64,000 nucleotides of DNA from Macrostomum hystrix (Eukaryota; Platyhelminthes; Macrostomidae), in contig CATNEN010000008.1 of assembly GCA_950097015.1 (NCBI GenBank), forward strand, positions 3,038,001-3,102,000, read 5' to 3'. Of the stretch, positions 36,601 through 49,300 are shown in pieces (positions within the stretch are counted from its first letter, which is position 1; each line of letters starts with the position of its first letter). The translations under genes were made by a program, and so were the position numbers. The notes under the pieces were generated by a model, which saw only the letters and a program-made list of their open reading frames with translations, ran no database searches and was not told the origin of the DNA.

Positions 36601-37973
36601 AGGGGGCCTCCATGACGGACGCAGCGAGAATGTAGGCGACAGATTTGAACTTAAATGTAAAACGTTTGTTCAGCACAACAATGTAATAAAAATTCGTCCA
36701 CTTTCGAATAAGGAATTATTTTGGCTAATATTAAACTTTCAGCCTGTTAGCTAAGATTGACAGCTAATGCAGCAGTTGAGGAGAAAAATATAATATGCGT
36801 TCAGACCATAAACCTTTTCCATTCCATAGAAACATACTTACTGTATAATATTCTCTGTCATCAATCACGAAAATGCCCATTCTCTATCAAATATGCTCAA
36901 ATACAAGTAATAACTAAATACGTACCATTTGACGCAAGCACATCAATAGCCGGTTGCGACACGTTGTCTTGCTGGCAACCCACTCCATCATCCAAGCCCA
37001 AGTCGACCGCAAAGGCTGCTACCGCTGGTTCCGAGACCGGTAATTCGATGCTTGATCGCGACTCAACTGCCTGCTGACGTTTTCGGCGCGCACATTCCTT
37101 GCGCGGCTTCGATGCGGCACCAGCGGCTTTGCCAGACGCCCCACGGATGTCAGCTGGGATCCTTCCTTCCGGATTGCCTACAGCTGTGGACACATTCGAA
37201 CGTGCGCTAGCTCTAGAAGACGCTCTCGAGCTTGAAGAACTGTGCGACAATTCCTCGTTGCAACATGCGCATCGCGTAATGCGCCTGATCCGACTGGATC
37301 TTTGGAGCCCACCATCCGCAACCGACGCACAGTCCAGGGACAATGACGATCCACAGTCGCTGATGACACTGCTGTCCATGGCCTCTGGTACGACCTCCGC
37401 CTCGTTCACCTCAGACAGGCAGTCCCACCGATTTGCCACGGCAACTCCAGAGTGGACGACAACCTGTCTTGGCTTCTCTGCCGCGGTGGCCGACACGGGC
37501 TTGCTCTTCCTCGGTATGCCCAGCCTGGATGTAACTGGACGCCAGCTGTCCGTCTGTTGAAGCGGATTGGGCGATTCCTCAGTGCTCCTTTTCGAAGCAG
37601 CTCCTACTTCACTTGACACCGGAGGCACTTGCTTCGAGGAAGAATCGCCCAATGCAGCGGCACCAGCAGGCCCACGTGCAGCCAACTTCCGCTGCTTTGA
37701 CGGCCGGCCGCGACTACGAATTGGAGCACGGATGTCACTGCTCGTCCTGTGATATGAAAGTAACAATACTAAATTAGTACATCACTAATATCACCAAATA
37801 AAGAGAGAGAGAGAGAGAGAGAGACAGGATGGGAATTTCTTTGATGGGATTTCCACACATGGAATTGCAATGGATTGGAGAACTACTCACACATCAGTAC
37901 TCCTGACAGACACATCATCATGCAGCTTGTCAGGCTTGCATGATGTTTCACTTGCTGTGTTGCATGCTGCCAT
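30642..37973 (-). CDS. Helitron RepHel: OTU, Rep nuclease, PIF1-like helicase (copy 1)
   Basis: Four exons in transcript order: 37973-37891, 37746-36926, 36540-31727 and 31574-30642. Total 6651 nt, 2217 codons, in phase at every junction. The donors are gtgagt, gtacgt and gtgagt. Exon 1 starts at ATG (MAACNTASETSC). Domains: a basic Ser-rich N-terminus with an AT-hook-like SRGRPSK; an OTU cysteine protease (GDGNCFFHAV, Cys near residue 340; HYSALTVV); a second AT-hook (RGRGRPRK); a Cys pair motif CRVC...CQRC; the Helitron helicase-like N domain; the Rep HUH motif SPHVHGFVWM and tyrosine motif YLVKYASKGE; then a SF1 helicase with GSAGTGKS, IVDEFSMVG, VGDLFQLPP and HKSQGLTL. An in-frame TAA (32338-32336) lies between Rep and helicase (NARQR-stop-LFDMVSEHY), so the full protein needs readthrough or the copy is dead. 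Confidence 0.88.
37800..37825. repeat. GA microsatellite in RepHel intron 1
   Basis: A (GA)n run. Copy 2 at about 50500-50526 is two bases longer, the only length difference found between the two 12.7-kb copies from the offsets of matching positions. Confidence 0.8.
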
Positions 37974-38814
37974 TTTTATTATGAATGAATGATAGCTGCA
38001 ATGGGACTTTTTATCTCTGCATGAAATACCTGTGCAAATTTCATTCCATAATTTCATTTTCATGTTCATATTTACACATTTATGTATATACATGTTTCTG
38101 ATTCTACTACTACGAGCGCAATAATTTAATAATACATATGCCTTTAATAGGCCTTCCACTCTAAGCCTATGGATAATAGCCCCCCTATGAGATGATGCAC
38201 GATTAAACAATAGATGGGATGACATGTGGGAATAGAATATGTAAAATACATCTTGAAACTTCAAAGCCTCAAAGCTCAAAAGTGCCTTTGGTTCATTATA
38301 TATCAATTCAAGGCTTCTGATCACTACTACCTTGATACTAGGACTACAAGGATTTAATAATGGATGCAAGTGTGAAGACACATTAAATTTTCTCATGGAT
38401 TTGGTTCATTGGTTGTCAGTGCCTATGCCCTCCACTGTGCTGCTCTTGCAGATACCCTGTGCCTTCCAGGGCATCTGGCTCTGTGTCAATGGCCATCTGT
38501 TAGAGGTGCCCAACTGCAGTCCTATGGCATATGTATGCAGCTTCCTGTGCCTGCCTTGATTGGGACCAGAGGCTGCAGCTACTGCTTCTTTGGAGATAAA
38601 TCTGACTCTTAAGCCGATTAAGTCCGGCTACCAGGTTTTCCTCCAAATTGGAGGCTCCAATATGCAGTTGAAACCAATGACTGGACTGGTGGACAGATCA
38701 GCAAAACCTGGATAATTAATACTATTTCATATACATTTTCTATTATACTTTCACTCTAAGCCTATGGATAATAGGCCTTCAGCCTAATTTTATAATGTAT
38801 ACTCCATTTAAGCC

Positions 38815-39800
38815 AGAAAATCTGTACATGTCAACAAGGGAACATACGATATGAAATACAAACAAGCCAGCCATTTATTAAACTTGAATGAAATTCCAAA
38901 TTACTGCATGCAACTGGAATACAATCAGCGAAATTTACACAATTAAAAAGCGATTCGATGACTTGAAAAGTGGAGGCTATATGCACAGCATATAAGCAGC
39001 AATTAAATGCAATTTAAATGCAAAATTAAATTGACTAGGTCTATTGAGGGCTGGCTAAGACATTTTTTTAATTAGATTAAAACTAATCTTACAATAGCAC
39101 CATTATGTGCTAGAGCAAATTTATAAAGGAGAATAATGATTCATATGACTGGCCAAGTACATTAAAAGCAATTAAGTATAAATGCATAGAAAAGATAGGG
39201 AAAATATTACACAGCTTGAAGCAGACTTTTTGACCTGAATTTAAATATCTAAGATGTCATCACTTGCACAAAATTTGTGATGACTGTAACATAGTGTTAA
39301 TTCAATAAAAAGGCATCCTACGTATTGAACATTATTAATAAGACTTTGTAAGAGAATATAAATGCACTTTTTGTGCATATGGCATATACTTTCGAATACT
39401 GCAAGAAGTGAGTCAATAAAAGAGTATAATCGACATTATCAACACGACAATGAAGACCGACATTTAAATGCGCATCAATTACATTATCCATGCAAAAGTA
39501 AAAAACCCAGACAAATCAAAGGCCTGCGCGTGTGTGATGTGACAAGCGTCAAAACACGTCCTGAAAGGCGATAATGTTCAAATAAAAAGTTTCAACGACA
39601 CAAAGACGTGCGCGCTAAAAGGAAATACAACATAAGGTGATTTCTACTGACTGCTACATTCCTTCCTGCATTTAGATGCACAAAAAATGCAGAAACTGAA
39701 TATGCACTTGTTTTAATAAAAGCAATTCAAAAATCTCGACGCAAGCATTTTCTGCAAGGCGGTCGGTTTATCAATGAAGAAGCTAAAAAAGTTGCAATAA
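38815..39800. repeat. Internal diverged copies of the Helitron's 3'-terminal sequence
   Basis: 38825-38960 matches the 3'-proximal region at 29488-29535 and 29830-29960 (for example aacttgaatgaaatt and gaaaagtggaggctatat). 39640-39780 matches 28855-29000 (for example tttagatgcacaaaaaatgc and aaaaatctcgacgcaagc). Orientation is the same, but the order of the two blocks is reversed relative to the true 3' end. Likely remnants of an older related element or an internal rearrangement. Confidence 0.7.
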
Positions 39801-40847
39801 TTTAGGATTTAATCATCAAAATCAAAACCGTTTGCCAAACGGCAAGCAACCAAAAAAAGTTTAACTACCACAGATACTGTTTATCATCAACGGAACTTGC
39901 AAAATCTTTCAATAGCAAATAACGGATGCTTCAAAAATGATAGTGTCCAAAATTTGTACCCCTTACCTTCATGTACTCAATAGGATCCAGACACGACACA
40001 CGTTAACCAATCTAGCCGTGTGAGATGTCGTTGGAATGTAGACAACATTCCGCGTCGATTGAAGCCATCCGCGCTTAAAGCCATCAGGAATTCGCAGACT
40101 TATACACAAAAGTACACACAAATATGCACAAAGTACACGCTGTGCATAATTACATTTTCAGGTACTAATCCTAACAGGTAATACGTGTATCGACGGCAGT
40201 ATTTTTCCCATATACCCACATGGGATGTGCATCTTTAAATACCAAGCTCAAGGAGTATTACGCCCTTTTCGCCTCCAGCCGTAGGTTTGAGCACAGCAAA
40301 GTCTGCACCGGTCCCGAACCCGACCTTTCACCAGTCTGGGTGGACTTTCTCAGCCCGGGTAGGGCCGAAAGGTGCGCGCAATATCTTGTTAGACGCAAAA
40401 CAATATTTCCAGTAGATTGACGCATCATTCGACAAATTCGGAGCCGGATTTCGCGAAATGCGCGCGTTGAAAGGAGAAAAATACAAATGTTTCACGAAAG
40501 TGTATGTGCACTATTATGTACTTTTAATACACTTGCGATGTACTTTTATCAACGCCGACTCAGTATGTCATGTGCCCTAATGTTGTGCATACTACATCGC
40601 TTGCGGCTAAGCTGTCCGACTGTTTGTCTTCGAAAAAAAAATTTTTGACTCCACCAAGGTCGGCATGCATTTTCGAGAAAACGGCAAAAATGCACGTTTT
40701 GCACTGCATTTCCCAGTACTGCTTGATAACCGTGCATTGCATAGAGTCGCCTTGCATAGCGTCGTGTAGCAGGCATCCGTGCCGAATTTTTGACACCACT
40801 TGCGCAGTGCAACTACCTGCCATTCAGCTGCAGTACCGTGCAGCACG

Positions 40848-40884
40848 CAAGTGTAAAATCTGGCTGCGCCATATTTTACACTTG
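40848..40884. repeat. Inverted repeat in Helitron 5' region
   Basis: aagtgtaaaat and its exact inverse attttacactt are separated by about 13 bases, a potential hairpin between the gene and the 5' end. The same in copy 2, 12,701 bases to the right. Short frames here are not recognisable proteins. Confidence 0.5.
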
Positions 40885-41223
40885 CTTCATCAGATATCAG
40901 GCGCGCGGTACACTCGCAGTCCATTGAGTCACACCTCGCTGGAAAGAACTCACCGAGTAGAAAAAAAAGACACCACCCGCGTGACAATCGATTCAGCCCT
41001 TGGGGAGCTGCGCTGGAAAATGTAACCCAAAAAAGCAGTACCTAAAAGTATGTTTTTTGCACTTTTATCATAGACTATGAGGAAATTGAAAAATCGCTTT
41101 CCTGCCTCGCCTGGGCCAGGCCTGCCCGCAACTTTTGTGTCTCAACTTTTCTCCGTGCCAGAAAAAATGTGCGCTGGAAATGAGTTTGCGTAAAATCGAT
41201 TTCCAAAAAAATGGCAGTTTTAC

Positions 41224-41260
41224 GTTGCCATGGCAACCCTCACGGGTTGCCATGGCAACC
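41224..41260. promoter_or_regulatory. Pair of perfect RFX X-box motifs (copy 1)
   Basis: GTTGCCATGGCAAC occurs at 41224-41237 and again at 41246-41259, 22 bases apart, the second within the 16-base palindrome ggttgccatggcaacc. This is the consensus X-box bound by RFX transcription factors in animals. It lies about 250 bases inside the 5' end of the Helitron, about 3.2 kb upstream of the RepHel ATG. The role as promoter element is inference. Confidence 0.55.
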
Positions 41261-41427
41261 AACCGCCATAAATCGGATAACCCTATAAGTTACCTACCCA
41301 ACGACACCACCCGCGAGGCAAACGGTTGAGGCAGTCTCAAATGGCGCCCAATATGCCTTGAAAATGCGTGATTTTCGAGGTGTTTTCTATCTCACTACGT
41401 ACGCTGGATCTTAGGTGGGGCTCACTC

Positions 41428-41507
41428 CGATTTCGCCCCTCGGCCTCTACCGAGGCCTCGGTGCTCGGCGCTTCGCGCCTCGCGGCTCAATACTACGTTC
41501 GCCCCCA
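41428..41507 (-). repeat. Helitron 5' terminus, GC-rich palindromic end (copy 1)
   Basis: Contains the palindrome ccgaggcctcgg (41450-41461), further ggcgcttcgcgcc-type inverted pairs and the terminal gttcgccccca (41497-41507). It is markedly more GC-rich than the rest of the non-coding element. Confidence 0.6.
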
Positions 41508-41513
41508 ACTAGT
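41508..41513. other. ACTAGT at the junction of the two Helitrons
   Basis: The palindrome ACTAGT is found at the left flank (28809-28814), between the copies, and at the right flank (54209-54214). No other base separates the two elements. Confidence 0.9.
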
Positions 41514-43340
41514 AAGTAAGAAGACTGCAGTCTTTTACGTGGGGGCGAACATAAAGGGATTTCTACTCACTGCTATATTCTTTCCTGCATTTAGATGCAC
41601 AAAAAATGCACAAATTGAATATGCACTTGTTTTAATAAAAGATATTCAAAAATCTCGACGCAAGCCTTTCTGCAAGGCGGTCGTTTTATCAATGAAAAGA
41701 GAAATATCTTTCTCTGAATTGAACCTTTCCCTTTAGGCTCGAATTTAACAAATGTATTCGCGAAAACCAGTGAAGGAACTATGGGTGAATAGAGAAAGAA
41801 AGGTGGCATATGATATAAACAGCATAGTAAAGCATATTTCCCCTTAAATCGCAATTCGCCGTAGAAACAGCTCAAACAGAGGAACAAAATGCTCAATAAA
41901 AGAGTCAAAATCGTTTGGAAGCATTTAGAAGCTATATGGCTGCCTTGTGCCTCTAATCATACACACAACTGCAGTAAACTATGCCAATTTCAAGTTACAC
42001 CACTACACTGCAATTGACGAAACAATGCAACAACTGGACTGCAATCAAGGCAACAATTCAACAAGCGGAGTGCAATCAATGGAATGATTCAACCACTGAA
42101 GTACAATCAAAGCAATTAAATGCAAAAAATGCAAATGGCGCAGCAACATACTCGTATTAATTGCAATCTAAGCAAACGAATGCAACTGACATGTCAACAA
42201 AGGAACGTACGATATGAAATGCAAACAAGCCAGCCATTATTGTTGTTAAAACGAATCCCCCGAAGTACTGGGGCGCGGGTCAGTTCCGAGGAACTCTGCC
42301 GCTTTATTTTTTAATATATTTAATTGGAATTTATTAAAAATATACACGCAATTCGATTTAGATTATTTTATACGAATATTGAAAATAAAAATGAAACATA
42401 AAACAATAATTCAATATTTGGCAATATTTGGGCACGCATTGGGAGATAAAAGGGAGAACTATACAGGGGGAATCCCGCACAAAGAAGGGATCTAATAAAA
42501 AAGGGAAATCTAAAAGGCATGCATGCAAGATATTAGCCAGCCATTTATTAAACTTGAATGAAATTTCAAATTACTGCATGCAACTGGAATACAATCAGCG
42601 AAATTTACATTATTAAAAAGCAATTCGATTACTTGAAAAGTGGAGGCTATATACACAGCATACAAACAGCAATTAAATGCAATTTACTGCGGACAAACAA
42701 TTAACAATACGGAACATATTAACAAGTTGCATAAATTGTTATCCATTTATTATACGGCAAAATGGCCGTAGCCAATGGTTCTGTTTTTTGCAATAGCACT
42801 ACCAAAGATAAATAAACTATAAGGACAACGCAATTATTGCAATGGCAAGTTGCAATAATGCATAATACCAAGAAACAAGCCTTCTATAAACATCATTCTA
42901 TAGACAAGAGTCCTATCCTTTATTGGTACATTTTTGGCACTGAATACGGAGATGCAGCTGCTTTGGGAACAGCCGCATTTCAATAAATAAGGGGGTGAGA
43001 CAATCTTTTCTAGGGTTGCAGGGCTAACATTTACAGGCTTAACATTACTTAGCTTAGCTTAGCCTACTTAACATAGCTTACTAAATTCCAATGACATTTG
43101 CCACATTCTCCTATAAAATAGGTCAAACATTTCCATGCCTAAGCCAGACACCCAATTACTGAGTAATCCCATCGTGTGCCAATGCTACAACAAAATAGAG
43201 GTAATTTTTTATATTACACTGTGTCCCTAGCAGTTCTTTCGTCGCACTGGCGGCCGACCGACCACGGCAACGCTGGGCACACTGACCCAACTAGCACACC
43301 TGCCAGGGAATCACATGTCCACAAAACATGAAATGCGAAT

Positions 43341-46300
43341 CTACGGCTCGCTAACGACAGCCTCGTCCGCCCGGCCCTTCTGGGTATCTTCCCGGCCAAC
43401 AGCTGCGGAATCAGGCACAGCCATTTTCAGCAAACGCTCTTGCTCAAACAGCTTTAATCGCACTGACTGAGAATCGCACAGTTTCTGGTAGTGCGAATAG
43501 TCGCATGAACTCACCCGGAGGTCAGCAAGACCACGCACGCGACTAAGCCCGGTGTAAAAGAGGCCTGGCGTCTGCTTTCGCCGCCCACCAGACCCACTAA
43601 GGTCCACGTACGCCTTCCGGAGTGTCAAACCCTGCGACTTGTGCACGGTGATCGCCCAGGCCAGCTTCAACGGCAGCTGCGTGCGAGACACGCTCAGTTC
43701 CCCGTCAGACCAGCTCGCCGTCAGAGGCAGAATCGGCACCACTCCACCGGCGTCACAGTACGATAGATATGCATCACCGGCAGGTGGCCGACAATAGCCC
43801 GGTCCGGTGTAGTCTTCGAACTCAACCCAGACACACTCGGGAACAGCCGGCGAAGACACCCCCGGTGGGAAACAGATGCCCTGCACAATGCCGATTGACC
43901 CGTTGACCAGGCCACAGGCCACGGAGAGGTTACGCGTCAGCATCACACGACAGCCGACAGCCAGGTAGACGCGCATTGCGAGGCCCGACTCCGAGTCGGC
44001 CGATTCACCGACGGCACCAGCGCCCTTGCAGAGGGCGTTAACCGTGCAGACTGGATTCTCATGGCTGGCAAGCTGGCCCAAGCGGTAGCAATTCTCCTCG
44101 TGAACCGCGGCATTTGTCGAGTACAGATGCGTACAATCCTCGAATCCGTCGCCAAGTGTCTCAGGCACCATCACACGGCATTTCATAATCAGGCTGAAAT
44201 CTTCCATTCTCGCCCGTCCTTCGCGAATTGCCTGCAGGACGTCCGCATAGCGCTGGTCTCCGGCCTGGCGTACCTGAGTAAATGGAGAGAGAGAGAAAAA
44301 TTTGATACAAAATGTATCGATAAATACAGTACATTACGCATTTATCGCATAGTTCACTGTAAACAAAGTAAATACTGAAACAATAAAAACATCAACTGCA
44401 AATAGTAATTCAGCCCACTACTCACTAGCTCGTTGAGGTGAACGACCCTCTTAAAGGACCGGTACGCCAGCCAGCCACGCGTCAGCAGGTTCCGTTTCAC
44501 ACCGACGGAACTGGAAGCGTCCTTGCACTTCGGTGTGTTTTCGCTATTCACGTACATCGCAGTGTCCATCACGGGCGGCAGTTGAAACAAATCGCCAACC
44601 AGGATGACAGACAGGCCACCGAAGTACTCTTCGCGTCGGCCGGGAAAAGCCTGTCGCAGCCGCGCATCCACCATGGCAAGGGTTCTCTGGCCGACCATGC
44701 TGAATTCGTCCACAATAGCATATCGCACAGCTTGCCATTCCGATTGCAACTTGCCCAGCACAACAGAGCCTTCTGGCAGCTCCGCAAACGTCCTCTTGGT
44801 ACCGAGTCGCAGCGCCGAATGCAAAGTCTGGCCAGAAATGTTGTGAGCAGCCACACCCGTAGGCGCCATCACTTTGCAGGCCTCACCAAGAAGCTGCCGA
44901 ATCAGATGAATGACAAAACTTTTGCCCGTTCCAGCGCTGCCGTACAAAATCACCAACAGCGGTTCACGCGAAGCCACTCCACCAGCGGCGCAGTTGCCAC
45001 CAGCAGAGTAATGCTCCGAAACCATGTCAAACAGTTACCGCTGCCGTGCATTCAGGCCACTCGTGTCCACCGGGGCCTCCTGCTGCTGCCGCTGCACCGC
45101 CGGACCCTTGCAGGCACGAAAGTACTCATGCAGAGCCTTTGCATCCACAATGCCCGGAAACTTGCTAGCAGAAGCGCTCCAGTCAAAGTTTGCCGGCACA
45201 GGCGGCAGTTGATCCTCCGGCCGTTTAAACTGTTCCGCTGCCGTCTGCCGCGCCCCCAACATGGCCATCCAATCCTCCTGCATATTGTCGGGCCGGCTCG
45301 CGCCAACCACCGATTCCGCTTGCGCCGCTGTCATATCCGGCAATTCGTTCACCTGCACAGCCACTACAGGGTCATCGGCCTCGTCCCGCTGCAACTCGCC
45401 AAGATGGCGAAATCGCAGGGGGCAACTGTCGGCCGGCAGCGCGTCAAATGCCTCGCGCCACGTAGCGTGCGTGCCCTTGGCAGCCTCCACGGTACGCCAA
45501 GACGAATACAACAGCACCTGCTGCTTAAAGTATTCCTCGCGTCGCTCCTCTAACGTATTGTTTGGCCGCAGACCTGGACTGACCACCACTATAGCCTTCC
45601 GTTCTCTCGGCCTCCAGCCGCGGCCGTTTATCCCAGCAGCCTCCCAGTTGCTAAAGAACGCGTGCATGCTGACCGTCTCCAGCTGTTTAGGCCGCTGTGT
45701 GTACTTGTCCAGGCTATTGCGGCAGGAGCCTTGTCGCTCAATCATCCGCATGTCATCCGTCCGGACGTACGCAAATGTCCGGCTGCACTTGTACATTGGC
45801 TGTTGAAGCAGCAAACGGCACACCTCCTGGGCGGAATAGTCCCGGGCAGCAATTGTTGCCATCAAATGCTGCTGCACTACCCGCTTGGCCGTGTCCATCC
45901 TCTGCCTCTCGTCGGCAGCGACTGTGCCCCGCTTGGCCTCTTCCGCTGCCAGCCGGTCAAACAGTGTCTGCAGATGACCGGAGCGCACCTCTCCCTTGCT
46001 AGCGTATTTCACCAGGTAGCGGATTATATTCTTTGCCGAGGAAATCAGCTGCATATCAATGTTGGCACGCCACAGGCAGAGTATCTGCGGATTGTAGGAG
46101 CACCTCTGCGTCTCGTCGCAGAGGTCGTCGTTCCTCTGCGTCTCCACACTGAGGTGCAACCGGGACAACCGTTTTACTTCCGTGCGGTCCCGCAACTCCT
46201 TCGGATATTTGTACCGACACTCCTGCTTGCCCCCCTTCAGGGTACGAAGGCATCGATCGCCGCACTTGCTGTGCCGTTCAATAAGGTGACCCAGCGCCTG

Positions 46301-49300
46301 TAGATCCACCCGGTTGTTCGTAATCTCCTCGGGTGCCAGCTTCGAGGGATGCACCGAAATGCCATCCCCATTGGCGATTAGGCCTCCAGTCTCGGAGCCG
46401 TCCAGCGCAGTATTCCAGCTGCAGACATACCTGTCCACGTAGGCGCGTATATTGTCCACCGTCACATTCGCTTCAGTCACATCCAGGCCATCCGGCATCC
46501 AGACGAAACCGTGCACGTGGGGACTACCGCGGCTCTGATATTCAATACGGAACCAGAAATCTTTCACGCCCCAGTGTTCAACCAGAAAGCGACGCAAAAA
46601 TACTTCGAACCGGGTCCAAAATAGTGTATCTCCAATCGCCGGATCACTCTGCAGCCTCTTCAGCAGGTCGGCTTCTTCGCCGGCATCCATCATCTGCCAG
46701 GCGGCACGCAGTTCCGGCCAGTGCGTATCAGCCGCCGACAGGGTCAGAAAGAACTGCGGCAAGCCCAGTAGCATTATCAGGCCCTCGAGCTGCCGCCGCT
46801 TGCTCTCCCAGTAGATTTGCGTGCCTCGCAAATGCATTCCTCTGGCAATCACACTTGCCATGGCGGCCGGATCCTTGAGCTTTTCGCGCATCTCTGCTGC
46901 GTTCAGCTTGCCAATGCCACTGTGCTTCACGAATAACCGGCCCAGTGCCAATGCTCGCCAGCGCATCACCAAATTCTCAATGAAAAATCGAAAACGTGGA
47001 TCCAACCGAAATCTCGGACAACTGTACTGCATCAGATGTCTTGCGTAGTCGCCAATCTGTATCGTATGCTCCCGGGGCATTTTGTACTCGCCACTACCGT
47101 CGGGAAACAGATGCGGAAAGGCCAAGGTAAACAGGCTCTCCTGTTGAAACTCGTTCACCGGCTTACGGCCCACTGTGGGCCATGGCAATTTCTGTTCAAG
47201 CAGTTTCCTTCGAAATGCTTCATCCAGCAGACGAAACGGCGTCTCCATCAGGCCACTAAGCGTTTCCTGTGCAATAGCGTCCTCGATATCCTGTTTGTTT
47301 GCGCGTTCTAGCGCAGCCTTTTCGGCCGCCTCCATTGTCACTCCCTCGGGCAACTCGGATTCGTGCATCTCGCACAAATCTTTCATCGGCCCGTCAACAG
47401 GCAACTCGCTCAGCGCCACGCGGTCCAGCGTAACGGCATACTCCCGAAAGTACGCATTGTGCTTCAGCAGGTAATTCATGGCTTTCAGCACCTTATCCCG
47501 ACGAACACGCAGGTTACTCAACGGCGGACCGCCCAGCGATTGCCTCTCACTGCTCCCTCGCTTGCCCTGGAACATCAGGACGACGGGTAGAGTTTTGCGC
47601 GGCAACTCTCTTACAATGTCCGCCTGGTCTTGTGGAAATATTATGCCATGACCACGACTGCACAGCTGTCCTTGTGGAAACAATCGATACACCATCATGA
47701 CACACAACACAGGAGAGATTAGCATCTGTTCTGTCACTGTCAAATCTCGCAATTCCTCCGGCTGCTCACACGGGTTCGCATTATTCTCATCGCTGAATAG
47801 CTTCGGCACGTGTTGATCCTTAATACACCGCTGACAGACCTTGTCATCAGCATTTCGGTAAAACACACCGGGAAACTGTTCCTTGCAGACCCGGCACTTT
47901 CGCAGATTCGTCACAGCAGCGATCGTCTCTTGGTAGCATTCCTTCCGAATATTAAGGAATTGTTCCGTGAAACTATTGCGCAGTACTGCAGGCAGTGACA
48001 GATCGCCTTCGTTGACAACCAACTCCTCGATACAGTCAGGTACAGCAGCCTCTTGCCGCTGATTCTCCTGGCTTGTCCGTTCAGTCGCATCTGTCGCCTG
48101 ATCGGCGCTCGGAAACAGAATCTTCCGCCGGGCAGATGATTTCGGCTTCGTTGTGCCCTCAGCTGTCCGTGCTCCACCCTGCTGAGCTGAATCATCAGCT
48201 GAAGCAGCGCCACTGTTTCTAGCAGAAATAGCAGACTTTGCAGCCGGTGAATCCACACCGCCATAAACGACGCCTCGAACTTTCCTTGGAGAACGTCGAA
48301 CACCGCCAACAGACCCAGTAGCAGACTGACTGTCGCTCTCTCCGCCGCTCTCTGACACCGTTGTCGGGTCTCGCTGCCTTCGCTTCCTAGGTGACGACGG
48401 CTCTGCAGCGCCAGAGGTCGCAGTCTCAGAATGTACACAGCTGCCGCTCTCTGCGTCTGATAAGTCCAAGTCAACATTACAAGCTGCTAGAATTGGCCTC
48501 GAATCCTCGGCAGTCAACTCAGCAGCCTCGCCATCAGTCATCAGAGGCTTCTTCAGGGGGGATCGGTGTGCCGCCGTGTTACTATCGGGCGAGCCAGCAC
48601 TGCTTGCTGTACGCTTTTTTGGTGACCCAACTGACGCATTTGACGTCACTTCTTGCTTTTTCACAGGGCGAGAGTCCAGCTTTCTTGGCCTTCCCCGGCC
48701 TCGAACCTTGCTGCTCGCGACGGGCAAGCATTCGTGAACAACTGGCGCCGCAGGCGGCGGCATCAAGTGTCGGTCTTCAGCTACCACCGTCAGAGCACTG
48801 TAGTGCTCGTTCACCAGCTGCAGACGCACGGTAGCAGCAGGTTTGCCTTTGCACGGGCAATACTGCAGCCGAACACCATTTGGGCCATAGATATAAATTT
48901 CCACTCCCAATATGTAACCGACAACAGGAGGAATTTCGTCAGGAACGTCTTGTCCTTCCGTAAAGCAGTTCAAAAGAATATTGTCAATGTCCCCAAAAAT
49001 GCGACCATCCTTGTGCCATTCACTCAGCATAGCATATGCCTCGGTAGCTACTCGTTCTCGCAGGTTTACGAAGTTCGTCTCCAACGGCGTACCTAGCAGC
49101 TGTTGACACACTGCATGGAAGAAACAATTGCCGTCTCCATCAATTCGGATAACGCGGCAATCTTCCCATGGGATCCACGTTGGCTCTGAATCTCCGTTCA
49201 AATTCGGCACCAGTTCAGCAGCTGCAGCCACTTGTACGCCTGATAAATAGGTACATATGTTATCGGCGCAATGTAGGCGACTTGCTTTGACTTAGCGGCA

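Larger units (their letters stand above)
28815..41507 (-). mobile_element. Helitron2/proto-Helentron-like element, copy 1
   Basis: Autonomous rolling-circle transposon, 12,693 bases, oriented on the - strand (5' end at 41507, 3' end at 28815). Support: a Rep-helicase gene with OTU domain; a 5'-terminal TGGGGGCGAAC whose inverse, gggggcgaac, lies subterminally at the 3' end (28842-28851) rather than at the tip; and a 14-base palindrome aagactgcagtctt (28822-28835) between it and the 3' tip. This asymmetric arrangement is that described for Helitron2/Helentron elements. No apurinic endonuclease domain, which marks true Helentrons, is seen. The element is followed directly by copy 2, separated by ACTAGT. 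Confidence 0.85.

Noticed and set aside
40220-41025. Possible second Helitron gene in the 5' region
   Set aside because: Frames of 62-151 codons on both strands overlap one another and show no recognisable domain or splice pattern.
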